Of a DNA stretch of 64,000 nucleotides, positions 18,779-26,983 are shown piece by piece (position 1 is the first letter of the stretch; every line of letters begins with the position of its first letter). The notes beneath the pieces are model-generated. The model saw only the letters and a program-made list of their open reading frames with translations, was not told the origin of the DNA and made no database searches. Position numbers and translations under genes: made by a program. This DNA comes from Dictyobacter formicarum (GTDB taxonomy: Bacteria > Chloroflexota > Ktedonobacteria > Ktedonobacterales > Ktedonobacteraceae): assembly GCF_016587435.1 (NCBI RefSeq), contig NZ_BNJJ01000034.1, positions 1 through 64,000 of the forward strand, in the 5' to 3' direction.

Positions 18779-19999
18779 TTATGGCATTGGCTTTTCTCGA
18801 ACGCGTTTGCGGGCACGTCCAAAACGTCTATAAGTGAAATAGATGGTAGGAGCGATTAGCATAACCGCAATTAACCCATATGCTCCAATGGTTATGAGTA
18901 TACCAGAAAGCGTGGCTTCTTGTGGATTGATCGGCGCGAGTGGTGGATACAGGCCAGTGATGATGAAGCGCGGCATCCCTCCCACGTGCAGATTTACGAC
19001 GGTCTGCTTGCCCGGTAGGTCGAGCATGGCTACCTGACCGCCAGCCAGGGCGACAAAGCCAAGCTGCCCATCATTCGTAATAGCGACTGAGACTGGGGCT
19101 GATGGGAAGTTCCATGTACGCTCAGGCTCGTGTGGATGCGAGTAGCCAACGACGACCGGCGATAGCACGGCCAGTTCGTTATGTCTGGCGTCGGGCACAT
19201 ACACTTCGCCAGTCGATTCATCAAAATCCATCGGACCATAGGAGCCGCTGGCCATGATTGTCATGTTCTGATAGTTATTGGTATCGATGGCTGTGATGTT
19301 TCCCTGTTCGGTGGTGATATAGGCTGTCCTTCCAGGCGGAATAGCCAGCGCGCGTGGCTCATCGGCCAGGGAAATGCTGTGCAGGTTTTTTCCGTTCTGG
19401 GTATTAAAAATGGCAAGGCCGTGGGTTGTGGTAGCCCAGAGCTGCGTGTCCTGCCCATCGGCGAGATTGATTTGTGGCAGGGCCAACGCCACGCCGGTAA
19501 TCGGCGCTTGAGCCTGAAACGTGCGTTTGATTTTACAGTTGCTGGTATCCAGGGTGGTTACCTGGTTGCTGCCCTTGCCCGCGACATAGAGACTACTGGT
19601 ATTAACGTCCAGGGCTAGAAATTGTGGCTGGCCCGGCAGTGCCGCGCTACAGATGGTATTGCCGGTACCGGCAGCCAGTATCATTAGCTGTCCCGATTGA
19701 GGCTGGGTAACGTAGAGATAACGTCCATCTGGACTCAGCAGGAGCGCATGCGGCTCACTTTTGACGGCAATGGTGCGCGAGATAGCTTTTTGGGCCACGT
19801 CAATGACGCTGATGCCAGCGGCGGAGCCTGCTACATAGGCCAGATTCGGAGCGCCGCCATCGGCGCGTGCCGGTGCAGATAACCGTGCTGCTGGTAGAAG
19901 AAAGCATAGCAGCAACCCATAAATACATGCCAGTGGCAGGAATATTTTGCGGTGAAGAAGCCAATCTATAGAAAATATTCTCGTGTAATGTTGTTTCAT
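18779..19999 (-). CDS. Membrane-anchored YncE-like beta-propeller protein
   Basis: 406 aa. An N-terminal hydrophobic segment (about residues 18-38) leads into YVTN-type repeats (LAYVAGSAAGISVIDVAQ, LLLSPDGRYLYVTQPQSG, LYVAGKGSNQVTTLD, VYVPDARHNELAVLSP). A second membrane segment near the C-terminus (ILITIGAYGLIAVMLIAPTIYF) is followed by a basic tail. The propeller is therefore tethered outside the membrane at both ends. The function is unknown; such proteins are often surface or redox-associated. The site before the ATG is weak. Same strand as the Asp-box gene, 48 bp apart. Confidence 0.78.
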   Translation of the reverse strand: MKQHYTRIFSIDWLLHRKIFLPLACIYGLLLCFLLPAARLSAPARADGGAPNLAYVAGSAAGISVIDVAQKAISRTIAVKSEPHALLLSPDGRYLYVTQPQSGQLMILAAGTGNTICSAALPGQPQFLALDVNTSSLYVAGKGSNQVTTLDTSNCKIKRTFQAQAPITGVALALPQINLADGQDTQLWATTTHGLAIFNTQNGKNLHSISLADEPRALAIPPGRTAYITTEQGNITAIDTNNYQNMTIMASGSYGPMDFDESTGEVYVPDARHNELAVLSPVVVGYSHPHEPERTWNFPSAPVSVAITNDGQLGFVALAGGQVAMLDLPGKQTVVNLHVGGMPRFIITGLYPPLAPINPQEATLSGILITIGAYGLIAVMLIAPTIYFTYRRFGRARKRVREKPMP

Positions 20000-20089
20000 A
20001 ACCGTATTTCTTCACTAAACTGTTCAAAAGCGAGCATGAGGTGCTCTTTTTTCAGTATAGGAAGGACTACAAAGCTGCGAGGGGACAGG

Positions 20090-20311
20090 ATCGTTCGTCG
20101 AGGGGAAAATCGGAGGCAAGCTCCGAACCTATGGGGAGCATTTACGTTCGTCGAGGGGAAAATCGGAGGCAAGCTCCGAACCTATTGGAATCATGGTTCT
20201 TGAAGGTTTCATCGCATGGGCTATCGAAACGCATCAATGATGATGACACCAATAGGTTCGGGCCTTGCACCCGATTTCACCTCCAAGCCCGGAAATGTTC
20301 AATCGACGATG
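20090..20311. repeat. MITE-like element copy 2 with tandem left end
   Basis: A 39-bp stretch TTCGTCGAGGGGAAAATCGG... occurs twice (from about 20094 and 20150), each carrying a TCGGAG-GCAAG-CTCCGA hairpin. The second copy starts an element (20158-20277) with inverted ends and a core about 87% identical to that at 10145, including the flank ATGTTCAA...GTCATGTTTCC. Confidence 0.75.
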
Positions 20312-20320
20312 TCATGTTTC

Positions 20321-20370
20321 CTTGAAGGGCGTCAACGCCCGCAAGCCGGCGTGCATGCGCCGGCTTGCGG
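20321..20370 (-). terminator. GC-rich double hairpin after the transketolase-like gene
   Basis: GGGCGTCAACGCCC (20327-20340) and GCAAGCCGGCG/CGCCGGCTTGC (20341-20368) form two hairpins immediately beyond the minus-strand stop codon. A similar pair occurs at 46594-46634. There is no clear U tract, so termination is tentative. Confidence 0.45.
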
Positions 20371-20376
20371 AGCTTT

Positions 20377-22856
20377 CTACCGTTCCTGGCTGAGATCCAG
20401 GGCGGCATAGCTGGCGGCCACGATGTCGTCGGTGCTGATACCAACTTCCTGGTAGAGCTCCTGGATGCTACCGGATTGCCCAAACTGGTCGATGCCCAGC
20501 GCGATGCAGGGGACGCCATGGATGCCGCTGAGGAAGGCTAGGCTGTGGGCCGAGGCGTCCTGTACGGTGACGATGGGGGCCAGGCGTTCGGATCGCGGCA
20601 AGAGCGTTCTCAGATGCGCTACACTTGCTGGCTCTGCCTGTCCCAGGCTCTGACTACGTCGGAGATCTGTATACATGGTAAAGATTTTTTTCGGGCTGGT
20701 CAGGTGAATGACGTTGGCAGCGATGCCTTCGCGGGCCAGGATGCCGGCGGCCGCTACTGCTTCTGGCACCATGACGCCAGTCGTGACGATTTGTACTACA
20801 TCGTCCTCCTGGGCCTCGGGAGCCAGCTCGCGCCCCTCCCGGAGCCGATAGCCTCCGACCAGTACATGCTGGCGCAAGCGTTCTTCTCCCAGGCGTTGCA
20901 AGGCCTCCTCCAACAGCTGTTGATCGATTTTTTTCGTCGAGAGGCGTAGATACGTTGAACGGCCCTCGGCCCGATCACAGCACTCGCGCAGCGCCTCCAG
21001 TAGTATCCATTCGACTTCGCGGGCAAACACGGGCTCGTAGTAATTGAGTTCAGGCAGTTCAACACCCAACGAGGCCGTGACCGTCGATTGATGGGCGCCC
21101 CCTTCGGGACTCAAGCTCACGCCTGAGGGGGTGCCGGCAAAGATCATCTTGCTATGATTGTAGAGGCCATAGATCAAGGCGTCCAGACCACGGCAGATAA
21201 ACGGATCATATACGGTCCCGATTGGGAAGAGGAGTTGGCCGGAATGTTCATAGCTCATGCCGAGTTGTCCTAGCAGCATGAACAGATTCATTTCAGAGAT
21301 GCCCAGTTCGATATGCTGTCCCTGTGGATTGGGTTGCCAGCGCAGGGTACGCTGGATGCCTTCCTGATAATCAGGGTGCATCGTCGGTGAGAAGACGCCG
21401 GTTTTGTTGACCCAGCCACTTAAATGGGTGGAGATGGCAACATCGGGTGCGACGGTAACGATGCGCTCGCCGATGTCGTCCAGTGTGGCCAGCCGGGTTA
21501 AAATGCGCCCCAGGGCTTCTTGGGTCGAGAGTTTTCCTGGGAAAGACATATTTAAGCTGCCAGGTATCTTCTCTGCAAGTATTAATGGCGCCGCTTGCAG
21601 CTGTTTTCTACTGAGCCGCTCGGCGCTCTGGCGACACCAGTTTGCCTCCCTGGTATCGCTTGCAAAAGCCTCCCACTCGGCTCCTTCAGGAATATTCATG
21701 GCCTGCTGGAGTTGTCGTACCTGTTCGTTACTGAGAAGCATCGAGTGATTCATTGCATCACCGGCAAAGGGTAATCCCCAGCCTTTAATCGTGTAGGCAA
21801 AGACAATAGTGGGAGCATCGTTGTACTGATCCGCCTGTGAAAAAACTTCCAGCAATGTATTCAGATCATGTCCACCCAGGTTGCCCAGCAGCTCTTTGAG
21901 GTTTTCATCGGGCACATCCTGCAGGGCCAGGGCGATCTCTGGCTGCTCAGGTTGATCGAGCTCACCCGGATGGGTCAGTCGCGCCCGAATGTCTGCTCCC
22001 TGGCGCCGCAGCAGACTTTGATACTCTTCATTGCTCATATCGTCGATACGTTGACGTAGTGCCGCGCCTCCCGGTTGGGCAAATACTTTCTCTAGCAGGC
22101 GTCCATATTTGGCCTCTAACGTGTGCCAGCCGGCGGCGGCAAAAAGATTTTTTAGCTGCGTGGCACGGATGCCCGGGACAATACGATCCAGGCTCTGCCG
22201 GTTGAGATCAACGATAATCAGGACGTTGCCAGCCCCATGTAGGGTTTCATCGATGGCGGCTTCCCAGATATTGCCTTCATCTAATTCGGCGTCCCCGATG
22301 ACTGCGACGAAGCGTTGCGCCGTAACCTGCCCGAAGTGTTGCTGGGCATAACGTTGTGCTACGGCTGCGAAGGCTGGCGCGACCGCACCCAGGCCGACGG
22401 AGCCAGTACTGAAATCGACCGGATCAGGATCTTTGGTGCGACTGGGATAGGCCTGTAGCCCTTTGAATGCGCGCAAGGTTTGTAAATAGTGCTGGTCCAG
22501 ATTTCCCAGTAAATATTGGATCGCATGATAAGCTGGCGAGGCGTGCGGCTTGATGCTGACGCGATCTCCCGCATGCAAGTAATGGAAGTAGAGCGCCGTT
22601 AATATGCTCACCATGGATGCCGATGATGCTTGATGCCCCCCACTTTTATGTCATCTGGATTAGGACGAGTATTGGCGTGATGCACTATAAGCGTTGAGAG
22701 CCAGAGAACCCGGTGTTGAATGGCATCAAGAATCTGGTATTCATCAGCCTGTAATATCGCTGGTCGTGGCTTCGTTGCGGACAGCGTTACGGATGACCTG
22801 GCTTGTTTCTGTTGCTTGCTGCTGTTCTTTGCAGCGCTAGAGATCTTCCTCTGCAT
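20377..22856 (-). CDS. Transketolase/AceE-like thiamine diphosphate enzyme, frame broken by one base
   Basis: Two adjoining frames together encode about 826 aa of a homodimeric pyruvate dehydrogenase E1/transketolase-type protein. The first 82-codon frame (start 22856, AGAAGGAG 8 nt upstream) holds LSTLIVHHANTRPNPDDIKVGG. The second continues the family sequence HQASSASMVSILTALYF without loss to 20377. It has the ThDP motif GDAELDEGNIWEA and the C-terminal pyrimidine domain (VAPDVAISTHLSGW). The break is at a run of six C (22636-22641); seven would restore the frame. It may be a sequencing error, a mutation, or a -1 ribosomal frameshift site, since the message reads G GGG GGC. Confidence 0.8.
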
Positions 22857-23254
22857 GCAGAAACTCCTTCTATAATATTAGAAATGTAAAATTGTCAGGG
22901 AACGCCTGTTTACCAAAGACATTGTAGCATTTATTTTACTGCTCATCGCCTTTGTAGATGATGTCTATATTGATTATATCAGGTTTGTTGATTGAGCCCT
23001 GTGAGGTTATTGTGAGGATTGTTCTTTTCGTGCCACACTTTTTGCCTGACAATGAAAAAACTTGTGTTTCTTACGCTGTGTCTGGTACTATTCTAGATCA
23101 ATATATGTAATTACTCATGTATTTCGTGTTATACTTTAAAGGCGTAAATAACGTAGTGACTTGTCAAACTAATAAAGCTCTTTGTGCTGTTCAAGTGGTA
23201 TGCAATTTACAGTCCGGTGATTCTGAGGCAGAGACATGGGAAAGGGAGAGAGCG

Positions 23255-25711
23255 GTGGAATTAACATTTCTTGGAGGAGCATCAGAGGTCGGAGGGTCCA
23301 GCACATTGCTTCGTGTGGCGGGCCATTATTTGTTGATTGACGGAGGAATGCGACCGGCGGCTCGGGATGGACAGGCGCGCGTACCTGATCTGGCTTTGCT
23401 GGATGACCACCCGCCGGAAGCATTGTTGATTACACACGCCCATATCGATCATACGGGCTCTCTGCCGTTGATCGCATCTCTTTATCCACATATCCCCATT
23501 TATGCAACTGAGAGCACGCGTGTCTTGACAGAGATTCTGCTCCGTGATTCTGTGCGTATCATGGAGCAAGAAGGTTTGAAGCCCGATGGTGAGACGCCTC
23601 TCTATAATGTGGAGCAGGTGGATGCCCTGCTGGGCCGTATCCAGCCCATCGGTTTTCGACAGGTTTTCACTCCTATTCCTGCGGCCCCGGAGATTCGCGT
23701 GTTCTATCTTCCGGCTGGTCATATCCTGGGAGCCGGCATGCTCTATTTTGTAACGCCTGAAGGGACGTTATTGCATACTGGCGATATATCCGTGACCGAT
23801 CAGCGTACGATTAAGGGGGTCAATATTGCGTCGCTGCCCACGGCGGATATTATGATTTGCGAAGGTACCTACGGCAATCGAGCACATAGCAGCCGTCGCG
23901 AGGAGGAGCGCAAGTTTGCTGAAGCGGTCCAGTCTACAGTAGCACGCAATGGACGCGTGCTTTGCCCTGCTTTTGCCGTCGGGCGTGCGCAAGAGATTGT
24001 TCTGATCCTGAAGTCATATCGTGCCAGCGGCCACATTTCGCCGGTCCCCATTTACCTGGATGGTATGGTGCGCTCGGTTTGCACGGCCTATCAAGGCCAA
24101 TCCCATGATCTACATCCCAACTTACAACGCTACCTAAGGAATGCACGCCGCCCGTTGTTTGTCGATCCAGATCTGCATATCTTTGCTGTGCGCAGTCATG
24201 AGCGGGCCGAGCTGATTACCCGCAAGGAACCGGCCATTATTATCAGTAGCTCAGGCATGCTTTCGGGAGGAGCATCTCCGTTGTATGGAGCCACTATTGC
24301 GACCCGCGAGCAGGATGCTTTATTGCTAACCGGTTATCAGGATGAGGAGAGTCCGGGCGCCGCTCTGTTGCGTGCTCGCCCCGGTATGCCGTTACAGATC
24401 GGCTCACAGAGTGTGTTGCTGGCTTGCAAGGTTGAAAAATATAATCTATCGGGCCATGCCGATGCCGAGCAGATCAGCCAGGTCGTGATGAAAGTGGCGC
24501 CGCGCTGTTTGATCCTGGTGCATGGTGAGCGCGACGCCCTTGAGGCACTGAAGCAGCGCTTCGGAAATATACATGTTGAGATACCAATTGTGGGTAGCAA
24601 ACTTACTTTTCAAGCTGTACGGCAGAATGTGTCGGCCTTTGCATCGCCGCGTGCAGCAGCAGCATCTGCGGTTATTCTGCCTGAAGCGCCATCGCCGCTT
24701 ACAGAGCCAGATCTTTCGTTTTTTGATAGTGCCGAGTCGATGGCGGCTCCTTCAGTTGAGAGCCTCTGGCTACTGGCCAGGAAATTAGGCCCGCTACGTC
24801 CCTGGACGGTTGTTGAGTTGGGGCAGGCCTACTATGGTAGCGCTTATCGACCTGCTTTGCGCCCCTTGATTGAGCAGGTCTTCAAAAGCGATACATCCGC
24901 CTATTTCAAGCGCAGCCGTATCGGGGCCCAATCCATCTATCAGCCCTGTGAAACTGTGCTGGGACTGTCATTTTCTACTATTATTAATGAGGAGCAACTA
25001 GCAGCCTGTGCCCCCGGTTTCCTGTCGGTGGCGCTTACCCATGCTCCTGAGTCTGAATTATCGCAGCGCATACCTGATACCGGTGTGGTAGCGATTGTGC
25101 AGGGACAGAAGAATTCCGCGCCCTACCTGGCTTTGATGCTATCATCGGCTCACAATGGGGGGATCCGCATGATTACCGATGGTTGGAAGGCAGCCATTCG
25201 TCCCCTATCAATGATTCAGCTATTGCCAGATGTACGCAGGACCGAGTGGCTACACCTGTCAGATGAAACCATTAAGGTCTATCTCAAGAAATGGCGTCAA
25301 ACGCTTGATCAGGCCTGGGTTGACCTGTTTGCCTGGTGGCGGCGCTGCCAGCAGTCCACTTTTTCTTTTACCTCTCTCTGTCGCGACCTGGAGCTATACG
25401 AGGCCGATGATCGGTTAGCCTGGGGTCTTGAGTTATTGACTCATGGCCTGTTACTATTCCGCCACCATGGCGAGACCTGGCATCCACTGGATGAAACGCG
25501 CGTTTATGCTAATGGTGGCTTTGCCCATCACTTGCAGCTACTGGAAGCGGGCGCGGGCAGTGCGATTCTGGTCAATGATAGGCCCGGTCACCTGACTGGC
25601 CGTAGCAGCTGGCGCCTCTTCGAGGTTTGCTGGGATGAAATATTAGAAACAGAAGGTGAGGCGGAGCGTATAGCCCAGGTACGCGCCTCGGCTATACGTC
25701 TGCTCCCTTGA
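23255..25711 (+). CDS. Beta-CASP metallo-beta-lactamase nuclease-like protein with long C-terminal extension
   Basis: 818 aa from a GTG at 23255, preferred because GGGAGAG is just upstream and homology begins at once (ELTFLGGASEVGGSS). The metal site THAHIDHTGS has His61, His63, Asp65 and His66; HTGDIS, the beta-CASP ICEGTYGNR, ISSSGMLSGG and the RMMBL region SGHADAEQ/LVHGER follow. These are RNA-processing exo/endonuclease features (CPSF73/RNase J relatives). From about residue 470 comes an extension of roughly 340 aa, including SLWLLARKLGPLRPWTVVEL, that I do not recognise. Cytoplasmic; divergent from the transketolase-like gene. Confidence 0.82.
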   Translation: MELTFLGGASEVGGSSTLLRVAGHYLLIDGGMRPAARDGQARVPDLALLDDHPPEALLITHAHIDHTGSLPLIASLYPHIPIYATESTRVLTEILLRDSVRIMEQEGLKPDGETPLYNVEQVDALLGRIQPIGFRQVFTPIPAAPEIRVFYLPAGHILGAGMLYFVTPEGTLLHTGDISVTDQRTIKGVNIASLPTADIMICEGTYGNRAHSSRREEERKFAEAVQSTVARNGRVLCPAFAVGRAQEIVLILKSYRASGHISPVPIYLDGMVRSVCTAYQGQSHDLHPNLQRYLRNARRPLFVDPDLHIFAVRSHERAELITRKEPAIIISSSGMLSGGASPLYGATIATREQDALLLTGYQDEESPGAALLRARPGMPLQIGSQSVLLACKVEKYNLSGHADAEQISQVVMKVAPRCLILVHGERDALEALKQRFGNIHVEIPIVGSKLTFQAVRQNVSAFASPRAAAASAVILPEAPSPLTEPDLSFFDSAESMAAPSVESLWLLARKLGPLRPWTVVELGQAYYGSAYRPALRPLIEQVFKSDTSAYFKRSRIGAQSIYQPCETVLGLSFSTIINEEQLAACAPGFLSVALTHAPESELSQRIPDTGVVAIVQGQKNSAPYLALMLSSAHNGGIRMITDGWKAAIRPLSMIQLLPDVRRTEWLHLSDETIKVYLKKWRQTLDQAWVDLFAWWRRCQQSTFSFTSLCRDLELYEADDRLAWGLELLTHGLLLFRHHGETWHPLDETRVYANGGFAHHLQLLEAGAGSAILVNDRPGHLTGRSSWRLFEVCWDEILETEGEAERIAQVRASAIRLLP

Positions 25712-25736
25712 CAAAAATGGTTGCGGAGCAAAAAGC

Positions 25737-25776
25737 AACCGGACCGTGCTTGCTGGCCAGCGAGCACGGTCCGGTT
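25737..25776. terminator. Bidirectional hairpin terminator
   Basis: AACCGGACCGTGCT (25737-25750) pairs perfectly with AGCACGGTCCGGTT (25763-25776). It sits between the convergent nuclease-like and transglycosylase genes, with an A/T-rich flank on the left. Confidence 0.75.
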
Positions 25777-25823
25777 GTTAGTTAGAGGGAGGACTGTAAA
25801 GGATGTGTTGGTGCGCGTTGCGC

Positions 25824-26621
25824 TTAGCCCATGATGCTGCGGACGTAGTTCTGTGTCTCAGCAGGCAAGTAAGCCAGCCAGTTTCCACCACCGGCATTGA
25901 CGGCGCCCTGTACCGCACCAGGACCAGCGTTGTATGCGGCCAGAGCTTTGGCGTAGTCGCCACCAAACTGTCGGCTGAGGCGTCCCATCCAGCGGGCTGC
26001 TCCTGTGAGTGATGACTGTGGATCTGAAGGATTAACGCCCATTTCGGCGGCGGTGCCTGGCATGAACTGCGCGATGCCGAGGGCCCCTACTGGTGATACC
26101 ACATTTGGATTGAAGCCGCTCTCCTGATTGATCTGGCGTACAAAATAGTCAGGGCTGATGCCTGCGCTGCTGGCTGCGCTTCGAGCCATGTCGATATATG
26201 AATTTGCTACCGAAGCTGATGACTGGTGTCTATGGTGGTCATGTTGTGTGGTCGACACTACTTGATGTTGTTGGTAGTTAGCTGTCGAACCAATGTTACC
26301 AACCTGTGTATAGTGTGTAGCTGCGAAGCCCGAAAGAAGTAAAGCGCCGCAAGCAGCTCCAACTGCGATACCTTTGCGTAGATTTGAGAGACGCCGTGGT
26401 GTGCGCGCTGATTTCCCGCTGTTCTGGCGAGGCTGTGCTGGTCGATCATACTTATTCTCATATGTATGGATAGAACCTGCACCGGCTAATTCTGGCATTT
26501 CTTTAGTATTGTTTTCTGTGAGTAGTGCATTGGTATTTTTCAATGTAGGCGTGCTCCGTGTTTCTTGTGAATCTAAAGCTGATGTACTAATGGTCGGGTC
26601 AGAATAAAAACGGTTAATCAA
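25824..26621 (-). CDS. Membrane-anchored lytic transglycosylase (SLT domain)
   Basis: 265 aa. A cytoplasmic polar N-terminus of about 80 residues, one membrane segment (83-101), a His/Gln-rich linker, then an SLT domain: catalytic Glu167 in INQESGF, ALGIAQFMPGT at 180-190 and AYNAGPG at 229-235. It would cleave peptidoglycan glycan strands outside the membrane. Translation appears to start at TTG (26621), with AAAGGA 6 nt upstream. The 362-bp upstream gap holds the terminator of the next gene and otherwise nothing recognised. Confidence 0.88.
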   Translation of the reverse strand: MINRFYSDPTISTSALDSQETRSTPTLKNTNALLTENNTKEMPELAGAGSIHTYENKYDRPAQPRQNSGKSARTPRRLSNLRKGIAVGAACGALLLSGFAATHYTQVGNIGSTANYQQHQVVSTTQHDHHRHQSSASVANSYIDMARSAASSAGISPDYFVRQINQESGFNPNVVSPVGALGIAQFMPGTAAEMGVNPSDPQSSLTGAARWMGRLSRQFGGDYAKALAAYNAGPGAVQGAVNAGGGNWLAYLPAETQNYVRSIMG

Positions 26622-26934
26622 CTGTGTTCCTTTCGATGTGAAAACGAAGCTCTGCTCTACACGCTATTGGTTCGTATGCCTGAGTCCTCGTTTCTAGGCA
26701 ATGTGTGAGCCGTCGAATATGAATGATTACTTTCGGCCCACGCGCTGTATATTGTTGAAGTTCAGTGTAGCATATGCTATGCAGCCTGCCAGCTTAGAGA
26801 TAAAAAAATAGCCCAAAGGTAATATGAATCATTGTGTGTCATAGTGTTTCATTATGTTCCATGATGTGTCTAAATAATAGCTTCGACGTAGGCTACATGG
26901 AGAATGAGGGCAGAATCGTAGTCCTAAAAGATAA

Positions 26935-26962
26935 GGCAGGTCGCGTTTGAACGCGACCTGCC
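26935..26962 (-). terminator. Terminator of the sedolisin gene
   Basis: GGCAGGTCGCGT and ACGCGACCTGCC form a perfect 12-bp stem 20 bp past the minus-strand stop, with a T-rich tract on the minus strand after it. Confidence 0.8.
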
Positions 26963-26983
26963 ATTTTGATCTGGTGAAGGAAA

